Counted from the first letter of the stretch, positions 45,459 through 54,882 are shown. The stretch: 64,000 nucleotides of DNA from Janthinobacterium rivuli (GCF_009208735.1 NZ_WFLJ01000008.1:186001-250000), one strand, 5' to 3'. A program made the numbers and translations. Notes: generated by a model not told the origin, from the sequence alone.

Positions 45459-46439
45459 ATGCATGATTTCACGGTTCTTGTCTTGCCAGGCGCTTTTGCG
45501 TCGAGTGTCGCGTTGACCCTGGATATTTTATCGGCTGCGGCGTCGCTGGCTGCAACGGTCGCTTGCGCCACGCCGCGCTGGCGCGTGGTTGCCATGCAGG
45601 GCAGTGTCCAGCTTAAGCACGGCATGAGCATCGACGCCCAAATTCTGCCGAAAACCGCCCGCCCGGATGGTACTACCTGGGTCGTGCCCGGCCTCGGCAT
45701 GGAGAGTCCGCGCGCCATCAAGGAGCGCCTGGCGCAGCCCGACGCGCTGCGCGCCGTGCAGGCCTTGCAAGCGCATGCGCAAGCAGGGGGGAGCGTGGCG
45801 GCGTCGTGCTCGGCCGTTTTTCTGCTGCAGTCCGCCGGCCTTCTGGCTGGGCGACGGGTCACCACGTCATGGTGGCTGGCGCCGCTATTGCAGCAGCTGG
45901 AGCCGGGCTGCGTGGTCGATGCCGACCGTATGGTGATACGCGATGGAGCGCTCGTGACCGCCGGAGCGGCGCTCGCGCAGACCGATTTGATGTTGCACCT
46001 GTTGAGTACCCAGTTCAGCCCGGCGCTCGCCGACGCCGTATCGCGCGCGTTGTTGATCGATGGCAGGCAATCCCAGGCACAATTCATCGTTCCCGCCATG
46101 CTCGCCAATGGCAACGAATTGATCGCGAAGCTGGTGTCGCGTTTCGAGTCCGCCTTGCCTGATCCACCCGGGGTTTCAGCGTTGGCGGCGGAATTTTGCA
46201 TGTCCGAGCGCACGCTCTCTCGGCACGTACGAGCCGCCACGGGGCGCAGTACGTCGGCTTTACTGCAGAGCGTACGGCTCAACAAGGCGCGCATGCTGCT
46301 CGAAACGAGCAAGTTGACGGTCGAGCAGGTGGCTGAACGCGTGGGCTATGTCGATACGAGCGCACTCCGGCGTTTGATGCGCAAGGTGACAGGAGTGACG
46401 CCGCGGCAATTTCGGCCGGCAGTTTCGCCTCCCATGTAA
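45459..46439 (+). CDS. GlxA-type transcriptional regulator (DJ-1/PfpI + AraC HTH)
   Basis: A 326-residue regulator. The N-terminal half is a DJ-1/PfpI-like domain (MHDFTVLVLPGAFASSVALT, with GGSVAASCSAVFLLQSAGLL near residue 115). The C-terminal 100 residues form two AraC helix-turn-helix motifs (ALAAEFCMSERTLSRHVRAA and VEQVAERVGYVDTSALRRLM). The start at 45459 begins the conserved fold; an ATG 14 codons earlier is possible. It diverges from the tautomerase gene, with a 98-base shared promoter region. Confidence 0.9.
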   Translation: MHDFTVLVLPGAFASSVALTLDILSAAASLAATVACATPRWRVVAMQGSVQLKHGMSIDAQILPKTARPDGTTWVVPGLGMESPRAIKERLAQPDALRAVQALQAHAQAGGSVAASCSAVFLLQSAGLLAGRRVTTSWWLAPLLQQLEPGCVVDADRMVIRDGALVTAGAALAQTDLMLHLLSTQFSPALADAVSRALLIDGRQSQAQFIVPAMLANGNELIAKLVSRFESALPDPPGVSALAAEFCMSERTLSRHVRAATGRSTSALLQSVRLNKARMLLETSKLTVEQVAERVGYVDTSALRRLMRKVTGVTPRQFRPAVSPPM

Positions 46440-46621
46440 GGAACCGAGCAACTCGGCGGCAGCGGGGCAATCTGCGCACCGCAATCAGGCTACCGGAATA
46501 CCCAACCTCAAAGCAGACTTGGCAACGTTCTCTTCACCACCTGCCGGATGTAGCGCGCTAAGGTTACATCTCCGGCCGTAATGCGCACAGAAGACTTCAC
46601 AAAAGGCGACAGGCTGCGGGG

Positions 46622-47815
46622 TTACCCCGACAATTCGACGCGATACGCGGATGCCTTTCGCATCTGCCAAAGCATCCAGACGATACCCAGACCCACCGCA
46701 ATAGCGCCGACCCAAGCCGTACTCGTCAGGCCCATCGCTTCCAGGCTGGCGCCTCCCAGCAGCGAACCCAGCGCGATGCCGCCATTGAAGCCTGCGATAT
46801 TTAGGCCAGCCGCGACTGCCGGCGCTTGTGGCGCGTGGACGTGTGACAGCCCGATTACCCGTGCTTGCAAAGCAGGCACCGCCGCATAGGTCAGTGCACC
46901 AAGCAGGCCTGTCAGAAGTACCATCAACGGCAGCGATGATGCCGAAAACCATACCAGCAGCAGTACCGCGGTCAGGCCTGTCAACACAATCATCACAGCA
47001 AAGTCCGCGCCCCTGCGGTCGGCCAAGCGTCCGCCCCACACGTTGCCGATCGCAGCCATCACGCCGTAACCCAGCATCAGCAGGCTGCTGTTGCTTTCGC
47101 TGATCCGTGTGACTTGCAGCAGGACCGGCGAGATGTAGGTGTAGAGCGTGAAAGACCCTGCATAGGCCAGCACCGTGATGCCAGCCCCGGCCAGCAGGCG
47201 GGGATTGAACATGGCGTTGAGGCCATCCATCGCGTTGGCCTGCACTGAGCCATCGTCGCGATCCGTCGGCATCAGGGCTAGCAAGCCGATGAATCCGATA
47301 GTGCCACTCGCCGCCACGGCCATGAAGACGACCTGCCAGCTCAACGTGCTGCCCAGGTAGGTGCCGAGCGGAACGCCCAGCGCCAGAGCCAGGGTCAGGC
47401 CACCGAATACCACCGCAATCGCCGTGCCGGAACGCTGCCGGCCCGCCAGTTGCGTGGCAACGCTGGAGGCCACGGCGAGGAACACGCCATGCCCCAGTCC
47501 CGACGCAAAGCGAGCGATCAACATGGGCGTTAGTGCATCGGATTGGCTGACCACCATGTTGCCCAGCGTAAACAGCGCCATTGCAAGCAACAATAATCTC
47601 TTGCGCGGCCAGCGTGTGGCCAGTGCCGTCAGACCCGGCGCACCGATCACCGCGCCAAGCGCATAGGCCGTGACCGCCGTGCCGACCTGGCTGACGCTGG
47701 CATGCAGGTCAGCGGAAATGGTGGATACCAGGCCGATGGTGACGAACTCGGTGAAACCCAGAGCAAACGCACAGAGTGCGAACACATAGATGACGAAAGG
47801 CATGCGCTCGTTCAT
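46622..47815 (-). CDS. MFS transporter (DHA1, AraJ-like efflux)
   Basis: A 397-residue 12-helix transporter, starting MNERMPFVIYVFALCAFALG. The motif A-like loop is seen after helix 2 (ALATRWPRKRLL) and GLGHGVFLAVASS in helix 4. This is the drug and sugar efflux type. It lies three bases after a truncated DJ-1 gene and divergent from the LysR gene at 48196, which probably controls it. Confidence 0.9.
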   Translation of the reverse strand: MNERMPFVIYVFALCAFALGFTEFVTIGLVSTISADLHASVSQVGTAVTAYALGAVIGAPGLTALATRWPRKRLLLLAMALFTLGNMVVSQSDALTPMLIARFASGLGHGVFLAVASSVATQLAGRQRSGTAIAVVFGGLTLALALGVPLGTYLGSTLSWQVVFMAVAASGTIGFIGLLALMPTDRDDGSVQANAMDGLNAMFNPRLLAGAGITVLAYAGSFTLYTYISPVLLQVTRISESNSSLLMLGYGVMAAIGNVWGGRLADRRGADFAVMIVLTGLTAVLLLVWFSASSLPLMVLLTGLLGALTYAAVPALQARVIGLSHVHAPQAPAVAAGLNIAGFNGGIALGSLLGGASLEAMGLTSTAWVGAIAVGLGIVWMLWQMRKASAYRVELSG

Positions 47816-47818
47816 GGC

Positions 47819-48046
47819 TCAGGCCCAATCCGTTGAGGCAGCCGCCAGCCGTGACAGCGTCGTTTCGGTTACGCCCTTGGTCGAAGTGGGGTTGACGAAA
47901 TCGACTGCATCGCCGGCATGGGCCTGCACCCGGCATGGATGGGTGGATTCGGAGAGATAGACGCCGCTCTGCGCGGTGCCGGGGGCGCAGGACGGTCCTT
48001 TGCGGTCGTGGTCGGTCGGGACGAAAAGAATACGTTGAGTCATCAT
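47819..48046 (-). pseudogene. Truncated DJ-1/PfpI-type (Hsp31/YhbO-like) gene
   Basis: Only 75 codons remain: MMTQRILFVPTDHDRKG, then YLSESTHPCRVQAHAGDAVD and DFVNPTSTKG. The opening resembles class I glutamine-amidotransferase-like chaperone/deglycase proteins of about 220-230 residues. The catalytic cysteine region is missing. AGGAG precedes the double ATG, so the fragment may still be translated. It lies between the LysR gene and the MFS gene, where an intact copy would form a two-gene operon. Confidence 0.65.
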
Positions 48047-48195
48047 AGGCTCCTGCAAGTGGATTGAGCACGTCGTCATGGGCTTCCCGAGGGAGCGTGC
48101 ATTGCGACATGAAGTGCTGGGAGTGTCATTCTGATGATTTTGATATATCCTTGAAATGAGCAAAATAGACAAACACTTTCCACGGAATGACCTAA

Positions 48196-49104
48196 ATGGC
48201 TTTGCGCAATCTGGATGACCTCGCGGTGTTCGTGCGTGTGGTAGAACGCCACAGTTTTTCTGCTGCGGCACGCGACTTGCACCTCGCACCCAAGACGGTC
48301 AGCAAGCAGATCGCCCGGCTGGAGCGAGCGCTGGGTACCACACTGTTCGAGCGCAATACCCGTAACCTGCGCATTACCGGCGAAGGCCGCGCCATCGCCG
48401 AACGGGCGCGGGTCGCCTTGGCGGTGCTGGAAGAAGTGCAGGAACTGGCGACCGGCGCCAGTCAGGAACTGAATGGCATCATCCGATTGACGGCGCCCAT
48501 GCCGTTCGGCCGCAAGTTCGTGGCGCCGGCGATCCACGACTTCTGCCGGCTGCATCCCCGGGTCGGCTTCGACCTGCGCTTGTCCGACCAGGTGCAGGAT
48601 CTGTACAGCGGCGACCTGGACCTGGCGATCCGCATGGGTGAGCTGGCCGATTCGCGATTGGTGGCGCGGCGCATAGCCGACAATCGGCGCATCCTGGCGG
48701 CATCTCCTGCCTATCTAGAATCGCATGGACAGCCCGCGCAGCCGGAAGAGCTGGAACAGCACAACTGCCTGGTATTCGCCTATCCGGGGCTGCTGCAAAG
48801 CACCTGGCCGCTGCGCAAGGGCCGCCGGGAGATGCCTGTCGCGGTCAGCGGTACGCTGTGCAGCGACAGCGGCGACGTACTGCATGCGTGGTGCCTGGCA
48901 GGGCTGGGCATCTCGTTGCGCGAAACCTGGGACATTCACGAGGAATTACGCGACGGGCGACTGGTGCGCGTGTTGCCGGAATGGGACGCCTCGCTCTCGA
49001 AAATCAGCATTGTTCGGGCGCGGCGAGAGCCTGTGCCGCGTCGGCTGACGGCGTTCAGCGATTTTCTGTTCGATCGCTGGCAGCGAGCGCCGTGGGATCA
49101 TTGA
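48196..49104 (+). CDS. LysR-family transcriptional regulator
   Basis: A 302-residue LTTR of the CrgA/DsdC-like group. The helix-turn-helix is LDDLAVFVRVVERHSFSAAA, followed by the usual TVSKQIARLERALGT. The effector domain contains FVAPAIHDFCRLHPRVGFDL. It is divergent from the truncated DJ-1/MFS pair by 149 bases and probably regulates it. Confidence 0.92.
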   Translation: MALRNLDDLAVFVRVVERHSFSAAARDLHLAPKTVSKQIARLERALGTTLFERNTRNLRITGEGRAIAERARVALAVLEEVQELATGASQELNGIIRLTAPMPFGRKFVAPAIHDFCRLHPRVGFDLRLSDQVQDLYSGDLDLAIRMGELADSRLVARRIADNRRILAASPAYLESHGQPAQPEELEQHNCLVFAYPGLLQSTWPLRKGRREMPVAVSGTLCSDSGDVLHAWCLAGLGISLRETWDIHEELRDGRLVRVLPEWDASLSKISIVRARREPVPRRLTAFSDFLFDRWQRAPWDH

Positions 49105-49380
49105 TATCACTCCCTGCTGTTGGCGCATCGCATACGTCTCTACCGGACGCGAAGCTTCGTAGAAAATCTTGTAGGGCTTACCCACTGTTCGTCCAGCGTG
49201 TGACGCTGGCGAGTGAGAGGTCGTCTATAGTGCTTCGTCCCCGGTCGAGCGCCACCTCGCGCACGCGCTTGGTCTCGTCGGTCCTGAAGAAGCCCTCCAT
49301 CAGCCGCATATTGGAGTTGGCGATGAGTGCACGGGCGATGCCGACGTGCTGGTGCCTGGCCGTCCCGCTACAGGCGCACC
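49105..49380. other. Intergenic stretch with possible ABC-ATPase scrap
   Basis: There is no intact gene. On the minus strand (about 49260-49365) the reading HVGIARALIANSNMRLME resembles the post-signature region of an ABC ATPase and then loses similarity. The motif is short, so this could be chance or another remnant like the one at 54879. Confidence 0.25.
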
Positions 49381-50379
49381 CTAAGGACAGCCGCAGGAGC
49401 GGCGGATGCGCATGGTCGCGGGCATGCGCACCACGCTGCGCGCCGCGTCCGGCTCCCTGATGCGCCGGATCAGCAAGCTCACCGCGCGCGCACCGATGTC
49501 TTCCAGCGGCTGGGCGGTGACGGTCAGGCTGGGGCTGAACAGGTCGGCCCAGTCGAGGTCATCGAAACCGGCGAAGGCTATTTCCCCCGGTATCTCCACG
49601 CCAGCCTCCTTCAGCGCGCGCATCGCGCCCAGCGTCATCAGGTTGTTGCCGGAGACGATGGCGCTGGGCCGGTCGGGCAGGGCCAGCAACGCGTGCACTG
49701 CCAGGCGCGCCGGTTCGACGCTCGATTCGCCGCACGCCACCAGGCGCTCGTCAATGGCCACCCCGGCCGCCGCCAGCGCCCTGCGGTAGCCCGTCAGCCG
49801 CTCGCCGCTGGTCGAGTTCCACTGCGCCCCGGACAGGTAGCCGATGCGGGTGTGGCCGTGTTCGATCAAGTGCGCCACCAGCGACTGCATCGCCTCGGTG
49901 TTCTCGACGCCGACCTGGTCGAATGGTGTCGGCAGCAGATGGTCGACCAGCACCGCCGGGATCTGGTTGGCCTCCAAATACTTCAGCGAGCGCAGCGCGC
50001 CGTCATTGGTCGGTGCCATCAGGATGCCGTCGACCCGGCGCTGGTGGAAGGCCTGGACCACGCGCAGTTCCTGCTCGGGGTCGTCGTGGGTGTCTGCAAA
50101 CAGCATCATCAGGCCGGCCTTGCCGCAAGCGGTGTCGATGGCCCGGACGATTTCCGAAAAATAGTGGTTGGCGAACGTCGAGATGGCCACGCCTATCGTG
50201 CTCGTGGTCGAGCGCGCCAGCGAGCGCGCCAGCGAGTTGGGGATGTAGCCGGCCGAGGCGATGGCCAGACGCACCACCTGCTCGGTCTCCGGGTCGACCC
50301 GCCGGGTCCCGTTGATGACGTGGGAAACGGTGGACACGGATACGCCGGCAACCCGGGCGACGTCGTTCATGTTAGCCAA
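49381..50379 (-). CDS. LacI-family repressor of the sugar ABC operon
   Basis: About 332 residues. The helix-turn-helix is MNDVARVAGVSVSTVSHVIN, the hinge is IPNSLARSLARSTT, and a sugar-binding-protein-like effector domain follows. The TTG at 50377-50379 gives MANMNDVARV, the common family N-terminus, with GGAAGG about eight bases upstream; the ATG at 50370 is the alternative. It is divergent from the ABC genes. Three perfect 16-base or near-perfect palindromes in the shared region are probably its operators. Confidence 0.92.
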   Translation of the reverse strand: MANMNDVARVAGVSVSTVSHVINGTRRVDPETEQVVRLAIASAGYIPNSLARSLARSTTSTIGVAISTFANHYFSEIVRAIDTACGKAGLMMLFADTHDDPEQELRVVQAFHQRRVDGILMAPTNDGALRSLKYLEANQIPAVLVDHLLPTPFDQVGVENTEAMQSLVAHLIEHGHTRIGYLSGAQWNSTSGERLTGYRRALAAAGVAIDERLVACGESSVEPARLAVHALLALPDRPSAIVSGNNLMTLGAMRALKEAGVEIPGEIAFAGFDDLDWADLFSPSLTVTAQPLEDIGARAVSLLIRRIREPDAARSVVRMPATMRIRRSCGCP

Positions 50380-50431
50380 AGAGCGGCCCTTCCATTGTTT
50401 TGTGTTCAGTCGTGCAGGATAGCACGGCCAG

Positions 50432-50447
50432 GCGCAAGCGCTTGCGC
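50432..50447. promoter_or_regulatory. LacI-type operator near the repressor gene
   Basis: GCGCAAGCGCTTGCGC is a perfect 16-base palindrome with central CG. It lies about 55 bases upstream of the LacI start, consistent with autoregulation. Confidence 0.85.
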
Positions 50448-50497
50448 GTAGAGATGGGGAAAATTGCAAAGTGTCAAAAATTAGTGGTTTTTTCACC

Positions 50498-50537
50498 GCG
50501 CAAGCGCTTGCGCAAGCGCTTGTATGTGTCGTACTAT
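50498..50537 (+). promoter_or_regulatory. Overlapping LacI operators and promoter of the ABC operon
   Basis: GCGCAAGCGCTTGCGC at 50498-50513 overlaps a second copy, GCGCAAGCGCTTG, at 50510-50522. TTGCGC at 50508-50513 and TACTAT at 50532-50537 form a -35/-10 pair with 18-base spacing. The -35 box lies inside the operators, so bound repressor would block polymerase. Confidence 0.75.
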
Positions 50538-50665
50538 CTATTCGGAGCTTGAAATGAGCTGGCCGCCGGCACCGCGGCGAGCCCGTTTTATTGCACCGCG
50601 CGCAGACGCGGCCTCCGCACCAGCCGACTTGGCGGACCAGTACTACCTATATGGAGACAAGACAG

Positions 50666-51754
50666 ATGAAAACATTGTTTAGCGCCTTGGCGCTGGCCGG
50701 AATGGCCGCGCTCGGCGGCAACGCCGCGGCAGCCCAGCCGGTGATCGGCGCCCTGATTCGCAACCTCGACGACCAGTTCCTCGGCGACTACGGCAGCAAC
50801 CTGAAAAAGATCGCTGCCGCCAAAGGTGCCGAGCTGAAACTGATGGACGCCCACGGCGACATGGCGACCCAGCTCGACCAGCTCAACACCTTGCTTAGTC
50901 AGGGCGTCAAGTATTTCGTGGTGGTGCCGGTGGTGACCGAAGGCAGCGACCAGATCGCCCAGGCGATCGCGGCCAAGGGTGGTGGGGCAGCATTTTCCAA
51001 CACGGCGCCGACGGTGAAGGCGCTCAAGACGGGGCGCAACTTCTTCCTCGCATCCTCGCCCGAATCGGTGGCTGGGCAGATTCAGGCCGGCATCGTCGAC
51101 GACTACTTCAAGAAGTTTCCCGCCAAGCTGGGCCCCGGCAAGTCGATCAACCTGCTGATGCTGCTCGGCCAGTTGGGGCATCCGGCGCAGATCTACCGCA
51201 CCCAGGCGGTGCTGGCGTCGCTGCAGCAGAAGGGCTACAAGGTCAATGTGCTGGCCAAGGACACCGCCAACTGGCAGCCGGAGGAGGCGCAGCAAAAGAT
51301 GGACGCCTGGCTCAATGCCTACCGCGGCAAGTTCAACCTGGTGCTGGCGAATAACGATTCGATGGCGCTGGGCGCGGTCGAGTCGCTGGTCACCGCCAAG
51401 TATGTCGATGACCCGGCCCGGCCGGGCGTGGACGTCGACGGCGACGGCACCTCGTTGAGAGTACCGGTGATCGGCGTTGACGCCACCCCGGTGGCGCTGC
51501 GCTCGATGGCCGAGAAAAAACTCTACGCCACCGTGTTGCAGGACGCCGGCGAGCAGTCGGCGACGGCCTTTGAACTTGCCTACCTGATGGCCACCAAGGG
51601 CGCCGTCGGCGGCGCCACGGTGCGCGGCTACAAGCCGCTGGCCGTCGCCATCGACGAAGCGCCCGCCAACAACGCGGCAATCGTCGGGCAGGTCTATCTG
51701 GTGCCCTTCAAGGCCGTGACGCAGGAAAATTACAAGAGCTTCACGAAGAAGTGA
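50666..51754 (+). CDS. Periplasmic sugar-binding protein (ABC importer)
   Basis: A 362-residue substrate-binding protein of the galactose/ribose type (peripla_BP_4). The signal peptide MKTLFSALALAGMAALGGNA is cleaved near AAA-QPV. The mature start VIGALIRNLDDQFLGDYG is typical, and VLANNDSMALGAVESL contacts the ligand by family analogy. GGAGACAAGACAG precedes the ATG; the open frame upstream crosses the promoter region and is not used. First structural gene of the importer. Confidence 0.92.
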   Translation: MKTLFSALALAGMAALGGNAAAAQPVIGALIRNLDDQFLGDYGSNLKKIAAAKGAELKLMDAHGDMATQLDQLNTLLSQGVKYFVVVPVVTEGSDQIAQAIAAKGGGAAFSNTAPTVKALKTGRNFFLASSPESVAGQIQAGIVDDYFKKFPAKLGPGKSINLLMLLGQLGHPAQIYRTQAVLASLQQKGYKVNVLAKDTANWQPEEAQQKMDAWLNAYRGKFNLVLANNDSMALGAVESLVTAKYVDDPARPGVDVDGDGTSLRVPVIGVDATPVALRSMAEKKLYATVLQDAGEQSATAFELAYLMATKGAVGGATVRGYKPLAVAIDEAPANNAAIVGQVYLVPFKAVTQENYKSFTKK

Positions 51755-51815
51755 GGCGGACCAGCAGCGCGCGCCGCGACGCCGGCCGCGCGCTGTGTCA
51801 CTGGAGGGGACGAAC

Positions 51816-53330
51816 ATGGATGGAACGCCTTACGTTATTGAAATGAACAACATCAGCAAGCGCTTTCCCGGCGTGCAGGCGCTCGACGGCGTCACGCTGC
51901 GGCTGCGCCCGGGCAAGGTGCACGCGCTGATGGGGGAGAACGGCGCCGGCAAGTCGACGCTGATGAAGTGCCTGTTCGGCATGTATCGGCCGGATCAGGG
52001 CGAGGTGCGCTTGCGTGGCCAGGTGCGGCAGTTCCAGCATTCCCGCGACGCCCTCGATGCCGGGGTGGCGATGATCCATCAGGAGCTGGCCAACGCGCCG
52101 GCACGCTCGGTGCGCAGCAATCTGTGGCTGGGCCGCGAGCCGACCCGCCGGGTCGGGCCGCTGCGCCTGCTGGACCACCGCAAGATGCGCTCGGACACCG
52201 CCGCGCTGATGCGCAAGCTAGGCATGGACATCGATCCGGACGCCATCATCGGCGAGCTGTCGATTTCACACCAGCAGGCGTGCGAGATCGCCAAGGCGGT
52301 CGCCTACGACGCCGCCGTCGTCGTCATGGACGAGCCGACCTCGTCGCTCACCGACAAGGCGGCCGAGCAGCTGTTCCGCATCATTGGCGAGCTGACCCGG
52401 CGCGGCGTGGCGGTGGTCTACATTTCACACAAGATGCACGAAATTTTCCAGATCGCCGACGAGGTGTCGGTGATGCGCGACGGGCGCATGCTCGGCACCT
52501 ACGACGCCGGCGCGATCGACGAGGAGCAATTGATCCAACTGATGGTCGGGCGCGAGTCGAGTCAGCGCTTTCCCCCGCTCGACAGTGTGCCAGGCGCGAC
52601 ACGCCTGAAGGTGAACGCGCTCAGCTCGCCCGACCCGCGCTCCTTCCAACAGGTCAGCCTGGAATTGCGCCGCGGCGAGATCCTCGGCATCGGCGGCCTG
52701 ATCGGCGCCGGCCGCAGCGAGTTCGTCGAGGCCTTGTTCGGCCTGCGCCGGGTGGCCTCCGGCAGCATCGAGATCGACGGCAGGGCGGTGCGCATCGGCA
52801 GCAGCCGCGAGGCCATCGTCCGGCGCATGGGCCTGGTCACCGAGGACCGCCGCGGCTCTGGCATCTTCCCGCAGTTGTCGATCACCCGCAACACGGTGAT
52901 CTGCTCGCTGGGGCGCTATATGGGCCGCTGGCGCACGCTGCAGCACGCCCGCGCTGGCGCCGAGGCGGCGCGGCTGAACCGCCAGCTCGGCACCCGCAGT
53001 GCCTCGATGGAGACGCCGATCGGCAGCCTGTCGGGCGGCAATCAGCAAAAGGTGCTGATCGCGCGCTGGCTGATGACCGATCCGGACATCCTGATCATGG
53101 ATGAACCTACCCGCGGTATCGACGTCGGCGCCAAGTTCGAGATCTACTCGGTCATGGCCGAGCTGGCGCGGCAAGGCAAGTCGATCATCATGGTGTCGTC
53201 CGAAATGCCCGAGCTGATCGCCATGTCGCACCGCGTCATGGTGCTGTGCGAGGGCCGCCACACCGGCACTCTTGAACGCGCCCACGCCAGCCAGCACGAG
53301 ATCATGCGCCTGGCCACGCAATACCGCTGA
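51816..53330 (+). CDS. Sugar ABC transporter ATPase (double NBD, MglA/RbsA type)
   Basis: A 504-residue protein with two nucleotide-binding domains. NBD1 has Walker A GENGAGKST and Walker B VVVMDEPTSSL. NBD2 has a degenerate Walker A (IGAGRSEF), the signature LSGGNQQKV and Walker B ILIMDEPTRGIDVG. Such degeneration in the second P-loop is normal for this family. GGAGGGG lies directly before the ATG at 51816. It energises sugar import with the permease that follows. Confidence 0.95.
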   Translation: MDGTPYVIEMNNISKRFPGVQALDGVTLRLRPGKVHALMGENGAGKSTLMKCLFGMYRPDQGEVRLRGQVRQFQHSRDALDAGVAMIHQELANAPARSVRSNLWLGREPTRRVGPLRLLDHRKMRSDTAALMRKLGMDIDPDAIIGELSISHQQACEIAKAVAYDAAVVVMDEPTSSLTDKAAEQLFRIIGELTRRGVAVVYISHKMHEIFQIADEVSVMRDGRMLGTYDAGAIDEEQLIQLMVGRESSQRFPPLDSVPGATRLKVNALSSPDPRSFQQVSLELRRGEILGIGGLIGAGRSEFVEALFGLRRVASGSIEIDGRAVRIGSSREAIVRRMGLVTEDRRGSGIFPQLSITRNTVICSLGRYMGRWRTLQHARAGAEAARLNRQLGTRSASMETPIGSLSGGNQQKVLIARWLMTDPDILIMDEPTRGIDVGAKFEIYSVMAELARQGKSIIMVSSEMPELIAMSHRVMVLCEGRHTGTLERAHASQHEIMRLATQYR

Positions 53331-53380
53331 CGCCGGCGCCGCCCCGCGCCGTCCCACATCACAAACGGAGACAATCTAGC

Positions 53381-54436
53381 ATGAACACCCTGACCAAGGT
53401 GGCCGACGAGGCCGCCACCCCCGGCGCGCCCGCGCCCCGTCCCGCCCCGGCGCCGGCACCGGGCCGCCGCCTGCTCGCCTACCTGCGCGCGCGCACCAAC
53501 CTGCTGACCTTTGTCGTGCTGGCCACGGCGCTGGCGCTGCTCACCGACGGTGCCTCGCTGTCGCCGGAATCGATCAAGAATCTGGCCGTGGCCGAGTCGG
53601 TGCGCGCCCTGGCCGCGCTGGGTGTAGGCATGATCATCATCACCCGCGGCATCGACCTGTCCATCGGCGCGGTAGTGTGTCTGGTCAGCAGCGTGGCCGC
53701 CTCGTTCGCCCAGAACAGCGACTACGCCGCCGCCCTGTATCCGGGCGTCGTGTTCCCGCTGTGGTTGCCGGTGCTGGCCGGCGTGCTGACCGGCGCCGCC
53801 TTCGGCCTGCTCAACGGCCTGCTGGTGGCGTTGGCGCGCATCCCGCCCTTCATCGCCACGCTGGGCACGATGTCGGTGGCCTTCGGCTGCCAATTGATCT
53901 ACACCCGTGCCAACGTGGTCGGCAGCCTGACGGACGCCTACAAGGAAATCGGCCAGGGCGCCCTGTTCGGCATACCCCACCTGGCGCTGTTCGCGTTGCT
54001 GGCCGCCGCCGCCGTATACCTGATGCTGGCCCACACGCGCCAGGGCGCCAGCCTGTACGCCATCGGCGGCAACCCTGCCGCAGCGCGGGTATCGGGCATC
54101 AACGTCAAGCGGGAACTAGTGCTGGTGTATCTGTACGCGGGCGTCCTGTACGGCATCGCCGGCGTATTGCTGTCGAGCCGGCTCGGCCTGGCCAACGCCC
54201 TCACGGGACGGGGCATGGAGCTCGACGCCATCGCCGCCGTGACCATCGGCAGCGTCTCGCAAAGCGGCGGCATCGGCACCGCCGGCGGCATGGTGCTGGG
54301 CGTGCTGACGCTGGGGATCATCAACTACGGCATGACCTTCCTCGGCGTCGACTCCTACTTCCAGCTGGTGATCAAGGGTGGCATCATCATCGTCGCCGTC
54401 TACTTCGACATGAAAAAAACCGCCAGCGGCGAATAA
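53381..54436 (+). CDS. Sugar ABC transporter permease (MglC/RbsC type)
   Basis: A 351-residue membrane protein with about ten helices. The N-terminus is rich in alanine and proline (TPGAPAPRPAPAPAPG). The conserved IITRGIDLSIGAVVCLVSS is the standard signature, and AIGGNPAAARVSGINV and GRGMELDAIAAVTIGS follow. It starts 50 bases after the ATPase and 12 bases before fucU. Confidence 0.95.
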   Translation: MNTLTKVADEAATPGAPAPRPAPAPAPGRRLLAYLRARTNLLTFVVLATALALLTDGASLSPESIKNLAVAESVRALAALGVGMIIITRGIDLSIGAVVCLVSSVAASFAQNSDYAAALYPGVVFPLWLPVLAGVLTGAAFGLLNGLLVALARIPPFIATLGTMSVAFGCQLIYTRANVVGSLTDAYKEIGQGALFGIPHLALFALLAAAAVYLMLAHTRQGASLYAIGGNPAAARVSGINVKRELVLVYLYAGVLYGIAGVLLSSRLGLANALTGRGMELDAIAAVTIGSVSQSGGIGTAGGMVLGVLTLGIINYGMTFLGVDSYFQLVIKGGIIIVAVYFDMKKTASGE

Positions 54437-54447
54437 GGGAGACAAAC

Positions 54448-54882
54448 ATGCTTGTTGGAATTCATCCCTGCGTCAGCCCCGAGCTGCTCTACGCCCTGGC
54501 GCGCATGGGCCACGGTGATGAGATCGCCGTGGTCGACGCCTACTATCCGGGCCACAGCAACAACGACCTGGTGATCCGCTGCGACGGCAGCACGGCGGCC
54601 GAGTTGCTGGCCGGCGTGCTGCCGCTGCTGTGCCTGGACGACTACGTTGCCGCGCCGGTGGCGATGATGCAGCCCGAAGCGCATGACCGCTGCGACCCGG
54701 AGCTGGAGCGCGACTTCCGCGCCGCCATCGACCGCTGCTGGCCGGGCACGCCGGCGATCGCCCACATTGCCCGCCAGGAGTTTCTGGCGCGCTCGCGCGC
54801 CGCCTTCGCCATCGTCGTCACCGGCGAGCGTCGCAAGTACGGCAACATGCTGCTACGCAAGGGCGTGCCGGGGCCACAATGA
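54448..54882 (+). CDS. fucU: L-fucose mutarotase (RbsD/FucU family)
   Basis: A 144-residue pyranose mutarotase. It matches FucU better than RbsD: HPCVSPELLYALARMGHGDE at the start (catalytic His in GHGDE) and AFAIVVTGERRKYGNMLLRK at the end. It interconverts anomers of fucose or a related 6-deoxy sugar after uptake. Its presence in the operon suggests that the ABC importer carries L-fucose or a close analogue. No fucose catabolic enzyme is in the window. The next, decayed ATPase frame begins by ATGA overlap with its stop. Confidence 0.88.
   Translation: MLVGIHPCVSPELLYALARMGHGDEIAVVDAYYPGHSNNDLVIRCDGSTAAELLAGVLPLLCLDDYVAAPVAMMQPEAHDRCDPELERDFRAAIDRCWPGTPAIAHIARQEFLARSRAAFAIVVTGERRKYGNMLLRKGVPGPQ

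Noticed and set aside
49260..49365. ABC-ATPase fragment reading HVGIARALIAN
   Set aside because: Only about a dozen residues fit and there is no Walker motif around it. It is noted in the intergenic entry but is too weak to call.
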